Shown: positions 49,138 through 61,411, counted from the stretch's first letter. The stretch is DNA of 64,000 bases from Actinomadura formosensis NBRC 14204 (GCF_001552155.1 NZ_BCQQ01000005.1:29484-93483); one strand, 5' to 3'. Numbers and translations are program-made. Notes: generated by a model not told the origin, from the letters alone.

Positions 49138-50327
49138 TAGCGGGCGTGGATCTCTTCTACAGTCCTTTCGACTTCGCCATTCAGGACGACCCTTACCCGG
49201 TGTATTCGCAGTTGCGCGAGAAGTCACCGGTCTACCGGAACGGCAATGACGACTTCTGGGCGCTGTCCCGGCACGCCGACGTCGTCGCGGCGCTGAAGGA
49301 CTCGGCGCGTTTCTCCAGCAGGAACGGCCTGCGGATCGAGCCGGCGTTCTGGGGGCCGGACGCGGAGAAGTTCTTCTCGTTCGTCGCCATGGACCCGCCG
49401 AAGCACACCCGGATGCGCGGGCTCGTGGCGCGGGCGTTCACCGCGAAACGCGTCCAGGCGCTGGAGCCGCGCATCCGCGAGATCGCCCGGGACTGCCTGC
49501 GGCCCCACCTGGAGGGCGACGAGTTCGACCTGATGACCGACTTCGCCGGCCGCTTCCCCACGGACGTGATCTCCGAGCTGGTCGGGGTCCCCGAGGCCGA
49601 CCGCGACAAGGTCCGTGAGCTCGGCATGGCCATCATGTACCGGGACGAGGCGGGCGGCGACCTGCCGCCGGAGGCGCTGCAGGCCATCGGCGCGCTCGTC
49701 GGCTACTACACCGAGCTGACGATCGAGCGGTCCAGGCAGCGGCGGGACGATCTGCTGTCCGGCCTGCTGGACGCGGCGGAGGGCGAGGACCGGCTCACCC
49801 CGGAGGAGATCGTCGGCGTGCTGATCCTGCTCGTCGGCGCCGGGATCGAGACCACGATGCTGACGCTCGGCAACGCCTGGCACGCCGCCTGGCGGCACCC
49901 GGAGGAGCGGGCCAAGGCGTTCGCCGGACGCGTCGGCGACTGGATCGAGGAGACCCTGCGCTGGGACCCGCCGAGCCAGGCGCTCGCCCGGACCACCACC
50001 GAGGACGTCGAGGTGCACGGCGTGACGATCCCGGCGGACGCCCGCGTCCTGCTGCTCACCGGCGCCGCCAACCGCGACCCGGACGTCTTCCCCGACCCGG
50101 AGCGGTTCGACCTGGACCGCGACACCGGCGAGTCGCTCGCGTTCGGCAACGGCCGCCACCACTGCCTCGGCATGAACCTCGGCCGGCTGGAGGCCCGCAT
50201 CGCGCTCGGCGAGCTCATCGGCACGGTCGCCGATTTCGAGATCGACATCGCCGCGGCGAAGCGGGTCCGCTCGTCCAATGACCGCGGGTTCGTGTCGCTG
50301 CCCACCCGCATCACCGCGCGCCGCTGA
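49134..50327 (+). CDS. Cytochrome P450
   Basis: 397 residues, normal for a soluble bacterial P450. The I-helix has VGAGIETTML (oxygen activation), the K-helix EETLRW (ExxR), and the heme loop FGNGRHHCLGMNLGRLEA carries the Cys ligand. It needs ferredoxin and reductase partners not seen here. The start is uncertain: ATG 49134 lies in a palindrome, and GTG 49146 (VDLFYSPFDF) is an alternative. The substrate is unknown. Confidence 0.92.
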   Translation: MVAGVDLFYSPFDFAIQDDPYPVYSQLREKSPVYRNGNDDFWALSRHADVVAALKDSARFSSRNGLRIEPAFWGPDAEKFFSFVAMDPPKHTRMRGLVARAFTAKRVQALEPRIREIARDCLRPHLEGDEFDLMTDFAGRFPTDVISELVGVPEADRDKVRELGMAIMYRDEAGGDLPPEALQAIGALVGYYTELTIERSRQRRDDLLSGLLDAAEGEDRLTPEEIVGVLILLVGAGIETTMLTLGNAWHAAWRHPEERAKAFAGRVGDWIEETLRWDPPSQALARTTTEDVEVHGVTIPADARVLLLTGAANRDPDVFPDPERFDLDRDTGESLAFGNGRHHCLGMNLGRLEARIALGELIGTVADFEIDIAAAKRVRSSNDRGFVSLPTRITARR

Positions 50328-50341
50328 CGCGCGGTCCGGGG

Positions 50342-51166
50342 TCAGACGATGGGGCGGCCGGTTCTGATCCGGCGGCGGACGTCGTGGAGATAGAGGTTGA
50401 AGGGGAACTCGCGGGCGGGGCGCGGCATGACCCGGTTGGTGGTCCGCAGCAGGCGGGTGAAGCGGTCGAAGCGGCGCTGGTCGCGGGGCGTCCACGGGTA
50501 GCCGAGTTCGTCCCGGAAGGGCTGCGGCAGGAAGCCGACGGTCAGGAAGGTGTGGCAGCGGCCCAGCGGGAGCCGCACCGGGATGGGCAGGAAGCGCAGT
50601 TCGGTCAGGTCGCGCAGGTAGGTGCGGGTGACGTCGTCCATCCGCACCCTCCGCACGCCCTCCCGCCAGTACTCCTCGAAGGCGGCGCGGTCGGCGGGCC
50701 ACTGCTCCGGCCTCATCTGCAGGGTGGTGCCGAACCGGGCGCCGTGCCGGTACAGCTCTTCGGCCTGCTCGGGGGTCGGTTCCCCGTAGAGGATCCGGTA
50801 GATCATCTCGGTGCCGTAGTAGAGGCACGCGGCGACCCAGAGCTGGAGTTCGGGGTCGAACGCGTTGTAGGCGACGGGTTCCCTGGCGCGGACCTGCCGG
50901 TGGGCTCGGTCGACCTCCCGGCGCATCGCCTCGCGCTCGTCCTCGGTGCCGGACATCGCGACGGCGATGTAGCTGAGCGTGGTCCGGGTGCGTTTGAGCG
51001 GATGCCTGTCGACGCGGCCGCTGTCGACGGTGCTCTCGGCCACGCCGCGCCCGACGGGGAGGCGGGCGAGCTGCATGACGACGTTCGACGCGGCGGCGGC
51101 GAGGGCCAGGCCGCTGATGGAGTCGAGGGCGACCTTCGGGGGCGTCTCCTGCGTGATCGCGGTCAT
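50342..51166 (-). CDS. MpaB/DUF2236-family oxygenase
   Basis: 274 residues. The family signature is visible as RHPLKRTRTTLSYIAVAM, AYNAFDPELQLWVAACLYYG and a late RRFDRFTRLLRTTNRVMP. Relatives include the rubber oxygenase Lcp and fungal MpaB, heme b enzymes that cleave double bonds. The actual substrate is unknown. It is convergent with the P450, 14 bp apart. Confidence 0.85.
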   Translation of the reverse strand: MTAITQETPPKVALDSISGLALAAAASNVVMQLARLPVGRGVAESTVDSGRVDRHPLKRTRTTLSYIAVAMSGTEDEREAMRREVDRAHRQVRAREPVAYNAFDPELQLWVAACLYYGTEMIYRILYGEPTPEQAEELYRHGARFGTTLQMRPEQWPADRAAFEEYWREGVRRVRMDDVTRTYLRDLTELRFLPIPVRLPLGRCHTFLTVGFLPQPFRDELGYPWTPRDQRRFDRFTRLLRTTNRVMPRPAREFPFNLYLHDVRRRIRTGRPIV

Positions 51167-51221
51167 GTCGGCCTCACTTCCTGGGACATAGCGGCGACTC
51201 TCGTCTCACCATGCCGATGTA

Positions 51222-51259
51222 AGTGAACACTTGCAAGGGCGCCCGCGGGTGGGCGCCCT
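51222..51259 (-). terminator. Terminator hairpin (51236-51259) beside an AAGTGAACACTT dyad
   Basis: AGGGCGCCC and GGGCGCCCT pair over a 6-nt loop just beyond the stop of the minus-strand gene at 51266. The dyad AAGTG-AA-CACTT at about 51221-51232 lies upstream of the MpaB gene and may be an operator. Confidence 0.6.
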
Positions 51260-51265
51260 CACTTG

Positions 51266-51997
51266 TCAGGCGTACGGGTCCTCCCTCCCCTGCACGCGGG
51301 TGGCGAACTCCTTGAAGGCGTCGAGCGCGCGCAGGTAGCCCATCGGCCCGTACGAGACGCGCGCCACCCCGGCGGCGGCCAGGTCGGCGAGGGACGACCC
51401 GGGGAAGTTGTTCGCGTTGACCGGCCCCGGCAGCCCCTTCACCAGGGCCGGGACGGCGTCCATCGGCGCGGTGATCGGGTAGACGCAGTCGGCGCCCGCC
51501 TCGAAGTACAGCCGGCCGCGCTCGATGGCGGCCTCCACCGGGTTCGGCGCCTTGGCGACGAACGTGTCGACCCGGGCGTTGATCACCAGCGCGTCGCCCG
51601 CCGCGTCCCGGACGGCGGCGAGGTACTCGGCCTGCGCCTCCGGCTCGGCCAGCTCACCGGCGTAGGTGTCCTCCAGGTTGCAGCCGGCGGCGCCGATGGC
51701 GAGGAGCCGTTCGACCAGTTCGGCGGGCTGGAGCCCGTACCCGGCCTCGGCGTCCACCGTGACGGGGACGGTCGCGGCGCGGATCACGCGTCCGGCGGCG
51801 GCGAACATCTCCGCCACCGGCGCCCCCTCGTGGTCGGGATACCCGAGCATGGCGGAGACGGCGGCGCTGGCGGTGGCGAGCGCCGGGAACCCCGCCTCCT
51901 GGACGATCTGCGCGCTGGCGGCGTCCCAGACGTTGGGCAGCAGCAGCGGATCACCGGGGCGGTGCAGCTCACGAAGGCGTGCGGCGTTGTCGGTCAT
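51266..51997 (-). CDS. Isocitrate lyase/PEP mutase family protein
   Basis: 243 residues with the PEP-mutase/ICL barrel features: LLLPNVWDAASAQIVQEAGF, VPVTVDAEAGYG (metal-binding Asp) and AGCNLEDTYAGE. It lacks the KKCG motif of true isocitrate lyase, so a carbon-carbon lyase or phosphonate-related activity is likely. The ATG at 51997 follows GGAG; it is divergent from the esterase gene. Confidence 0.88.
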   Translation of the reverse strand: MTDNAARLRELHRPGDPLLLPNVWDAASAQIVQEAGFPALATASAAVSAMLGYPDHEGAPVAEMFAAAGRVIRAATVPVTVDAEAGYGLQPAELVERLLAIGAAGCNLEDTYAGELAEPEAQAEYLAAVRDAAGDALVINARVDTFVAKAPNPVEAAIERGRLYFEAGADCVYPITAPMDAVPALVKGLPGPVNANNFPGSSLADLAAAGVARVSYGPMGYLRALDAFKEFATRVQGREDPYA

Positions 51998-52122
51998 CTC
52001 CTTCTCCTTCCCCCGGAGACAAGGACCAGACGGCCCGGCGGATTGTGACATCGCCCCTCGGCGGTCCCGGCGGGCCTGGGTTAGCGTCGAGGCGATCAAC
52101 AGCCCGCGATGAGGGAGCGCCC

Positions 52123-53151
52123 ATGCTGCCGTGGTCCACCGAGTTCGCCGGACGCCTGGAAGAGCACGCCGTCAGCAGCGAGCTGCTGCGCGGCAACCCG
52201 CTGGGGGACCCGCACGAGCGGCCCCTCCTCGTGTACGTCCCGCCCGGCTACGACGACGAGCCGGAACGCCGCTACCCGAGCGTCTACGTGATCACCGGGT
52301 TCACCGGGCACGTCGGGATCTGGCGCAACCGGATGCCGTACCGGCAGCCGTTCCCCGAGACGGCGGACGCGGTGTTCGCGTCCGGTGAGGCCCCGCCCGC
52401 GATCGTCGTGTTCGTGGACGCCTGGACCGCGCACGGCGGCAGCCAGTACGTCGACTCGCCCGGCACCGGCCGCTACCACTCCTACCTCTGCGACGAGATC
52501 GTCCCGTGGGTGGACGCCCGCTACCGGACGCTGGACGCCCCCGGGCACCGGGCGATCAGCGGCAAGTCCAGCGGCGGCTACGGCGCGATGATCACGCCGA
52601 TGCTCCGGCCCGACCTGTTCGGCGCCCTCGCGACGCACGCCGGTGACGCGCTGTTCGAGCACTGCTACCTGCCCGAATTCCCGAAATGCGTCCGCCACCT
52701 GCGCAAATACGACGGCGATATCTGGCGGTGGTGGGCGGACTTCAATTCCCGCACGTCGTTCACCAAGCCCGAGGACATGGAACTGCTCAACATCCTCGGC
52801 ATGGCGCTCTGCTACTCCGCACGCGAGGACGGCACGCCCGACCTGCCGTTCGACCCGGTCACCGGGGTGATCCGGCAGGACGTGTGGGAGCGCTGGCTCG
52901 CCTGGGACCCCGTCCGGATGGTGCCGGGCCACGCCGAGGCGATGCGGTCGCAGCGCGCGATCTGGATCGACAGCGGCACGCGCGACGAGTGGTTCCTGGA
53001 CGTCGGCGCGCAGGCATTCCACCGGGCGCTTCTCGACGCGGGCGTCGCGGAGGACGTAATCCGCTTCGAATTGTTCGACGCGGCCCACGGCGGCATCGAC
53101 TACCGCTACCCGCTCGCGCTCTCCTGGCTCTGCCGCCGCATCGCGCCCTAG
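52123..53151 (+). CDS. Esterase of the EsteraseD/YieL type (alpha/beta-hydrolase)
   Basis: 342 residues. The nucleophile elbow reads ISGKSSGGYGAM (Ser in GKSSG), preceded by LVYVPPGYDDEPERRYPSVY. A C-terminal FDAAHGGIDYRY supplies the His. No signal peptide is seen, so it is probably cytoplasmic. The ATG at 52123 has GAGGGAG upstream, and GGTTAGCGTCG near 52080 resembles the -10 region used by the XRE genes. The substrate is unknown. Confidence 0.85.
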   Translation: MLPWSTEFAGRLEEHAVSSELLRGNPLGDPHERPLLVYVPPGYDDEPERRYPSVYVITGFTGHVGIWRNRMPYRQPFPETADAVFASGEAPPAIVVFVDAWTAHGGSQYVDSPGTGRYHSYLCDEIVPWVDARYRTLDAPGHRAISGKSSGGYGAMITPMLRPDLFGALATHAGDALFEHCYLPEFPKCVRHLRKYDGDIWRWWADFNSRTSFTKPEDMELLNILGMALCYSAREDGTPDLPFDPVTGVIRQDVWERWLAWDPVRMVPGHAEAMRSQRAIWIDSGTRDEWFLDVGAQAFHRALLDAGVAEDVIRFELFDAAHGGIDYRYPLALSWLCRRIAP

Positions 53152-53208
53152 AACGTCCCGCGCCGCGGGGACCGTGACGCTCACCGCGCGCAGAAGGTTC
53201 CCGGCCGG

Positions 53209-53241
53209 ACGGGCCGGGCCGGCAGGGCCGGCCCGGCCCGT
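53209..53241 (+). terminator. Terminator after the esterase gene
   Basis: A perfect 15-bp stem (53209-53223 with 53227-53241, arm ACGGGCCGGGCCGGC) with a 3-nt loop. Confidence 0.75.
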
Positions 53242-53294
53242 TCGCGCTGCCAGCACGGGTGTTTCAGTGGTTTCATTCACCGCTCCGAAAAACT

Positions 53295-53349
53295 TGAAAA
53301 TCCAGTACCAAATGGATTCATTGACACCCGCTGCCATTCGGGGTGCACT
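53295..53349 (+). promoter_or_regulatory. Promoter with dyad operator upstream of the M4 peptidase (copy 1)
   Basis: TTGAAAATCCAGT begins the block. AATCCA-N8-TGGATT (53299-53318) is followed by TTGACA (53321-53326), a 17-bp spacer and TGCACT (53344-53349). The same arrangement recurs at 57544-57598 with a different spacer sequence but the same length, which supports its being a real promoter. The leader to the TTG start at 53480 would be about 125 nt. Confidence 0.6.
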
Positions 53350-53479
53350 TCTGGGCGGCTCATCCAGATGAGCTCTCCATCCATACCTCCGCCGGGCGGG
53401 CAGCGGCCCCCACCGGAGCGCCCCCGCAGGGGCCTCCACGTATCCCCTCTCCCGCCCGGCACGTAGAAGGAGCACCCTT

Positions 53480-55900
53480 TTGAGACACCAGACCGCGATC
53501 GGGGCGACGGTGCTGTCCGTCGGCCTCGCCGTGGCGTTGTCGTCCCCCGCCACAGGTGCGACCCACACCGCCCACGCGGCGGGTCCGGCCAAGCCGGACC
53601 CCCGCACCCTCGCCGCCGCCTCGGCCGACCGCCTGGTCGCGGCGAAGCCCACCGCGTTCAAGAAGGCCCCCAAGGACAGGATCGTCCGGCGCGGCGTCAC
53701 CTCGGGCCTGCGCGGTCTCCAGTACGTCCAGTACGAGCGCACCTATGACGGCCTGCCCGTGTACGGCGGCGACTTCGTCGTCACCACGAACGCGAGCGGC
53801 GGCGTCCTCGGCACGTCGGTCGACCAGTCGCGCAAGCTCAGCGTGTCGACCAAGGCGGCGGTCAGCGCGGCCAAGGCCGCCAAGACGTCCCGCGCCCGCG
53901 TCTCCAAGGTCAAGAGCGCGTCCACCCCGCGCCTGATGGTCCTCGCCGAGGGCTCCGGACGGCTCGTCTACGAGACCGTCGTCAGCGGCACCCGGAAGAA
54001 CGCGCCGACCAAGCTGCACGTCTTCGTCGACGCCAGGACCGGCAAGGTCGTCAAGACCTGGGACGAGGTCCGGGACGCGGCCGACGACCGCAGCTACTAC
54101 CACGGCACCGTCGACCTCAGCACCGCCCCCACCTCCATGACGGACCCGCAGCGCTCCGGCGTCCAGTGCGGTGACCAGTCCGGCTCCGCCTTCACCGGGC
54201 CCAGCAGCGCCTGGGGCAACGGCAGCGGCACCGACCTGGAGACGGCCTGCGTCGACGCCATGTACGCGGTCCAGAAGGAATGGGACATGCTGGGCACCTG
54301 GCTGGGGCGCACCGGCATCGACGGCCGCGGCGGCGGCTTCCCGCTCTTCGTCGGGCTGAACGACGTCAACGCGTACTGGACCGGCAGCTACACCAACTTC
54401 GGCCACAACTCGGCCGGCACCAAGCAGGTCACGTCGGTGGACGTGGTCGGGCACGAGAACGGCCACGCCGTCTTCAGCACCACGCCCGGTGGTGACAGCG
54501 GCGGCAACGGCAACGAGAAGGGCGGCCTGAACGAGTCGACCGGCGACATCTTCGGCGCGCTGACCGAGCACTACATCAACGAGCCGGCCAGCCTCGACCC
54601 GCCGGACTACCTGGTCGGCGAGGAGGTCGACCTGGTCGGCTCCGGCCCGATCCGCAACATGTACAACCCGCAGGCGCTCGGCGACCCGAACTGCTACTCC
54701 GCCTCGATCCCGAGCACCGAGGTGCACTCCGCCGCCGGCCCGCAGAACCACTGGTTCTACCTGCTCGCCGAGGGTTCCAACCCGACCAACGGCAACCCGG
54801 CCAGCCCCACCTGCAACAACTCGACCGTGACCGGCATCGGCATCCAGAAGGCCGGCCAGATCTTCATGGGCGGGCTGAACCGCAAGGTCACCAACTGGAG
54901 CCACGCCCGCGCCCGCCTCGAGACGGTCAACGCGGCGCTGCAACTGTTCCCCGGCTCGCCCACCGAGTGCAACGCCGTCAAGGCGGCCTGGAGCGCGATC
55001 AACGTTCCCGCGCAGAGCGGCGAGGCGCCCTGCGGCACCCTGCAGCAGAACGACTTCTCGCTGTCGCTGAACCCCGCTTCGGGCGGCGCGCAGGCCGGTG
55101 GGAGCGCCACCGCGACCGTGAGCACGTCCGTCACCGGCGGCAGCGCCCAGCAGGTGGCGCTGTCGGCGACGAGCAGCCCGGCCGGGCCGACCGTGTCGTT
55201 CTCGCCGAGCACGGTGACCGCGGGCCAGTCGTCCACGATGACCGTCAGCGTCCCGGCGGGCACCCCGGACGGGACGTACCGGATCACGGTCCTCGGGAAC
55301 GGCGCGTCCATCGACCGCACCGCCACCTACACGCTCACGGTCGGTAACGGCTCGCCCGGCGGGACCGTCTTCTCCGACGACTTCGAGACCGACCAGGGCT
55401 GGGGCACCAACCCGTACGGGTCGGACACCGCCCTCGCGGGCGCCTGGGAGCGCGGCACCCCGCAGCCGACGAGCTACGCGGGCACGAACCTGCAGCTCGC
55501 GGCGGCCGGCGGCAGCGGCGCCGACCTCGTCACCGGTGCCGCCGCCGGCGCGAACGCGGGCACCTATGACCTCGACGGCGGCGTGACCAGCATCCAGTCC
55601 CCGGCGATCAGCCTGCCCAGCGGCACCCTGTCGCTGAGCTTCAACTGGTATCTCGCCCACCTCAACAACAGCTCGACGGACGACTACCTGCGCGTCCGGG
55701 TCGTCGGCACGAACGGCTCCAGCACCGTGCTGAACCAGAGCGGCGCCATGGCCGACCGGGCCGGGGCGTGGCAGACGGCGACGTACGACCTGTCCGCCTA
55801 CGCCGGCCAGTCCGTCTACATCGTGGTCGAGGCGGCCGACAACGGCACCGGCAGCCTCGTCGAGGGCGGCATCGACAACGTCAAGATCACCAAGGCCTGA
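53480..55900 (+). CDS. Secreted M4 (thermolysin-like) metallopeptidase
   Basis: 806 residues. Signal peptide, then an FTP/PepSY-type propeptide (about 40-200: LQYVQYERTYDGLPVYGGDF), then the M4 catalytic domain with VVGHENGHAVF (HExxH zinc site), the third ligand Glu in LNESTGDIFGALTEHY and the catalytic His in EVHSAAGPQNHWFYLL. A Ser/Thr-rich beta linker follows and then a C-terminal domain (about 635-806) shared with the next gene. The start is TTG, supported by GAAGGAG at 8-nt spacing. It degrades proteins outside the cell. Confidence 0.93.
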   Translation: MRHQTAIGATVLSVGLAVALSSPATGATHTAHAAGPAKPDPRTLAAASADRLVAAKPTAFKKAPKDRIVRRGVTSGLRGLQYVQYERTYDGLPVYGGDFVVTTNASGGVLGTSVDQSRKLSVSTKAAVSAAKAAKTSRARVSKVKSASTPRLMVLAEGSGRLVYETVVSGTRKNAPTKLHVFVDARTGKVVKTWDEVRDAADDRSYYHGTVDLSTAPTSMTDPQRSGVQCGDQSGSAFTGPSSAWGNGSGTDLETACVDAMYAVQKEWDMLGTWLGRTGIDGRGGGFPLFVGLNDVNAYWTGSYTNFGHNSAGTKQVTSVDVVGHENGHAVFSTTPGGDSGGNGNEKGGLNESTGDIFGALTEHYINEPASLDPPDYLVGEEVDLVGSGPIRNMYNPQALGDPNCYSASIPSTEVHSAAGPQNHWFYLLAEGSNPTNGNPASPTCNNSTVTGIGIQKAGQIFMGGLNRKVTNWSHARARLETVNAALQLFPGSPTECNAVKAAWSAINVPAQSGEAPCGTLQQNDFSLSLNPASGGAQAGGSATATVSTSVTGGSAQQVALSATSSPAGPTVSFSPSTVTAGQSSTMTVSVPAGTPDGTYRITVLGNGASIDRTATYTLTVGNGSPGGTVFSDDFETDQGWGTNPYGSDTALAGAWERGTPQPTSYAGTNLQLAAAGGSGADLVTGAAAGANAGTYDLDGGVTSIQSPAISLPSGTLSLSFNWYLAHLNNSSTDDYLRVRVVGTNGSSTVLNQSGAMADRAGAWQTATYDLSAYAGQSVYIVVEAADNGTGSLVEGGIDNVKITKA

Positions 55901-55912
55901 CCGCCCCTGTAT

Positions 55913-57492
<1,580 letters not shown>

Positions 57493-57543
57493 GTGCAGCT
57501 CGGCGGCCGGTTTCAATGTTTTCCGCGGCCTCGTTCACACGAT

Positions 57544-57598
57544 TGAAAATCCAGTGTCGAATGGATCCGTTGACACCGGCCGGCCGCCGCGATGCACT
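57544..57598 (+). promoter_or_regulatory. Promoter with dyad operator (copy 2)
   Basis: Second copy of the block at 53295: TTGAAAATCCAGT, dyad AATCCA-N8-TGGATC, TTGACA (57570-57575), 17-bp spacer, TGCACT (57593-57598). It would drive the plus strand, where a hairpin at 57704 and then the DUF2277 gene follow. Confidence 0.55.
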
Positions 57599-57703
57599 TC
57601 TGGGGAGCCCGATCCTCCCCCAGGGCTGAACATCAGCGGACGCACGGGACGAATCTCGGCCCGGCCCGTGCATCCGCCACCGGGGTCCCCGCCCCCCGCC
57701 GGA

Positions 57704-57754
57704 GCCCCCGGTTCACGCGCCCGCCACAGTTCCCAGGGCGCGGGAACCGGGGGC
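57704..57754 (+). terminator. Long hairpin between promoter copy 2 and the DUF2277 gene
   Basis: A 19-bp stem with one mismatch (57704-57722 with 57736-57754, arm begins GCCCCCGGTTC) and a 13-nt loop. It would end transcripts from the peptidases and from promoter copy 2 before the DUF2277 gene, unless read-through occurs. Confidence 0.65.
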
Positions 57755-57804
57755 CCCGCTCTTCGTCCGCCGCCGCTGTCGGTGGCGGACGTCAGAATGG
57801 GGAC

Positions 57805-58023
57805 ATGTGCCGCAGCATCAAGACGCTTCGCCCGCCGTACGCCGAGGACGTGACCGACGAGGACGTCCGGGCGGCGGCGCTTCAGTACGTGCGCAAGATC
57901 TCCGGGTTCCGGGCGCCCGCGTCCCACAACGCGGAGGCGTTCGACCGGGCCGTGGCGGAGATCGCACGGAGCACGGCCGCCCTCCTCGAATCCCTGGAGG
58001 TCCGGGGAGGGCGAGCGCGCTAG
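57805..58023 (+). CDS. DUF2277 small protein (72 aa)
   Basis: The N-terminal MCRSIKTLRPP and the following ATDEDVRAAALQYVRKISGF-like region (here VTDEDVRAAALQYVRKISGF) are diagnostic of DUF2277, a small actinobacterial/proteobacterial family of unknown function. The C-terminal half is helical. It is convergent with asd, four bases apart. Confidence 0.88.
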   Translation: MCRSIKTLRPPYAEDVTDEDVRAAALQYVRKISGFRAPASHNAEAFDRAVAEIARSTAALLESLEVRGGRAR

Positions 58024-58027
58024 GCCG

Positions 58028-59284
<1,257 letters not shown>

Positions 59285-59647
59285 ATGTCAGAACCCGGCA
59301 CCGCTGGGCATGATCCAGATATGGACATGGAGAAGCAGAACACGGGCAAGCAACTCCGCCGCACCCGCGAGGGCCGGATCATCGCGGGCGTCTGCTCGGG
59401 GGCCGCGCGGTTCCTCGGCGTCGACGCCAACATCCTGCGGCTCGGCCTCGCCGTCTTCACGCTGTTCGGCGGCGCCGGCATCGCCATCTACATCCTCGCG
59501 TGGCTGCTCATCCCGGAGGAGGGCGCGCCGACGTCGATCGCCGAGGACCTGGTCAAGAAGGCGAGCGCCTCCCCGACCGTCCAGGACGCCGTCCAGAAGA
59601 CCAAGGACGCGGTCGGCGGCAAGAACCACGACCGGACCGGCGTCTAG
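59285..59647 (+). CDS. PspC-domain membrane protein
   Basis: About 120 residues. The PspC domain is unmistakable (RTREGRIIAGVCSGAARFLGVD, then LRLGLAVFTLFGGAGIAIYILAWLLIPEE), with one strong membrane helix and a hydrophilic tail. PspC proteins act in envelope stress. The start is uncertain: ATG 59285 has a weak GGGA upstream; ATGs at 59321 and 59327 are alternatives. Its end overlaps the convergent MFS gene by 4 bp. Confidence 0.85.
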   Translation: MSEPGTAGHDPDMDMEKQNTGKQLRRTREGRIIAGVCSGAARFLGVDANILRLGLAVFTLFGGAGIAIYILAWLLIPEEGAPTSIAEDLVKKASASPTVQDAVQKTKDAVGGKNHDRTGV

Positions 59648-60975
59648 GGCGCCGGAGCCGACCGGGTGATCCCGGACAGCTCGTCGCCGCCTCCGCCGGG
59701 CGAGGCGACGGCGGGCGCGGCCGGCGTCCCGGCGACGAGGCCGCCGCGGACCTGCTTCCAGCCGAGCGTCAGCAGCGCGGCGGCCGACAGGCCGAGAACG
59801 CCCGCGAGCGCGACGACCGTCTCCGGCCCGAACACCTGCGCGGCGGCCCCGCCGGCGAGGATCCCGGTGCCCTGCCCGGCGAGGAGGCCGGACTGGGCGA
59901 GCCCGAACGCCTGCCCCCGCCCGGCCGCGGGCACCGCGGCCACGAACGCGGTGTTGGCCACCAGCTGGTAGGCGCTGCCGACGCCCGACAGCGCCCACAG
60001 CGCGACGACCCACCACAGCGGCGGATGGATGCCCGCGCCGATCAGCGGCAGGCAGGCGAGCATCGACATCCACCCCATGACGTGCAGCCGGTTCGCCGGA
60101 CGGACGAACCGGCTGAACAGCACCGAACCGACCACCATCCCCGTCGGCATCGCCGCCAGCAGCAGCCCCGCGGTCACCGCGCCGCCGCCGAACGTCGCCG
60201 CATACGGCACCGCCAGCCCCTCGGGGATCACGTAGAACGTGCACAGCCAGGCGAACAGCACCAGCGACCGCAGCACCCGGTCGCCGAACACGAGCCGCAC
60301 ACCGTCCCGCATCCCGCCCCACAGGCCCGGCGACCCGCGCTCCCGCCGTCTCGGCGCGGTCCGCCGCCGGAGCCCGCCGACGAGGATGACGGCCGACGCG
60401 CCGAACGTCAGGGCGTCCAGCGCAAGGGCCTCACGCGTACCGACGATCGCGACGACCGCGCCGCCTCCCAGGAAGCCGAGCACCTGCGTGACCTGGTTGG
60501 TGACGGTGGCGATCGCCGAGCCCGCCACATATCTGTCGCCTTCCAGGATGTCCGGCATGACGGCGGCACGCGCGGCGGAGAACGGCGTCCCCAGCAGGAC
60601 GGTCAGGAACACCAGCGCGGACAGCGCCCCGACCGGCATCGCCACCAGCGCCATGACCGCCACCAGCACCGCCCGCAGCACATCGCAGACGATCATCACG
60701 GTGCGGCGCGGGAACAGGTCGGCCAGCCCGGACAGCACCGGCCCGCCCACGATCGGCGGAATGTAGGTCAGCGCGTAGACCAACGCCGTGAGCAGCGCCG
60801 ACCTCGTGTGGTCGTACACGAGCACGGCCAGCGCGACCTGCGCCAACTGGTCCCCGAGAAACGACAGCGCCTGCGCCAGCCAGAGGGCGCGGAACTCCCG
60901 CACCGCGAACACCTCGCGGTAGGTCGCCTGCTCCTCCGCAGGACGACGATGCCAGCCGGTCTGCCTTCCCGCCAC
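59644..60975 (-). CDS. MFS transporter (enterobactin-exporter-like MFS_3 type)
   Basis: 443 residues with 12 predicted helices: FRALWLAQALSFLGDQLAQVALAVLVYD in helix 1, GLADLFPRRTVMIVCDVLRAVLVA (motif A region), then a second set of six after a basic loop. The C-terminus is Gly/Pro-rich. The substrate is unknown; the subfamily contains macrolide and siderophore exporters. Confidence 0.88.
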   Translation of the reverse strand: MAGRQTGWHRRPAEEQATYREVFAVREFRALWLAQALSFLGDQLAQVALAVLVYDHTRSALLTALVYALTYIPPIVGGPVLSGLADLFPRRTVMIVCDVLRAVLVAVMALVAMPVGALSALVFLTVLLGTPFSAARAAVMPDILEGDRYVAGSAIATVTNQVTQVLGFLGGGAVVAIVGTREALALDALTFGASAVILVGGLRRRTAPRRRERGSPGLWGGMRDGVRLVFGDRVLRSLVLFAWLCTFYVIPEGLAVPYAATFGGGAVTAGLLLAAMPTGMVVGSVLFSRFVRPANRLHVMGWMSMLACLPLIGAGIHPPLWWVVALWALSGVGSAYQLVANTAFVAAVPAAGRGQAFGLAQSGLLAGQGTGILAGGAAAQVFGPETVVALAGVLGLSAAALLTLGWKQVRGGLVAGTPAAPAVASPGGGGDELSGITRSAPAP

Positions 60976-61069
60976 GCACGCTCCAGTTCAGTCCGCCCGG
61001 TGCCGGGCGCCCTCCCCATTAACTCACGCTGCGTGGTAGTTGTGTGACCTACAGTGGCATTTCTTCGAG

Positions 61070-61411
61070 TCAGTATCCTAGTTCGTGCAACTTCCGGTCA
61101 TCGATCCCGAAGTGGTGTGCGATCTCGTGCACCACCGTTATCCGAACCTCCTCCACCACGTCCTCCCTGGTGTCGCAGATCCGGAGAATCTCTGTGCGGT
61201 AGATCGAAATGTGATCGGGCAGGACGGCCCCGTACCAGTCACCGCGCTCGGTAAGGGGTACGCCCTGGTACAGGCCGAGAAGTCCGCGCTCGGGCGCGTC
61301 GTCCTCGACGACGATGACGACATTGCGCATGTGGGCGGTCAGCTCGGGCGGGATGGCGTCGAGGGCCTCTGCCACGAGGTCCTCGAACTCATCGCGCGAC
61401 AACTCCATCAC
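61070..61411 (-). CDS. Small zincin metallopeptidase-like protein (113 aa)
   Basis: The C-terminal TVVHEIAHHFGIDDRKLHELGY contains the HExxHxxxxxD zinc motif of the Zincin_1/minimal MMP family, and the length matches. Substrates are unknown. There are two in-frame Met codons at the start (61411, 61408). It is divergent from the metallophosphoesterase, 32 bp apart. Confidence 0.9.
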   Translation of the reverse strand: MMELSRDEFEDLVAEALDAIPPELTAHMRNVVIVVEDDAPERGLLGLYQGVPLTERGDWYGAVLPDHISIYRTEILRICDTREDVVEEVRITVVHEIAHHFGIDDRKLHELGY

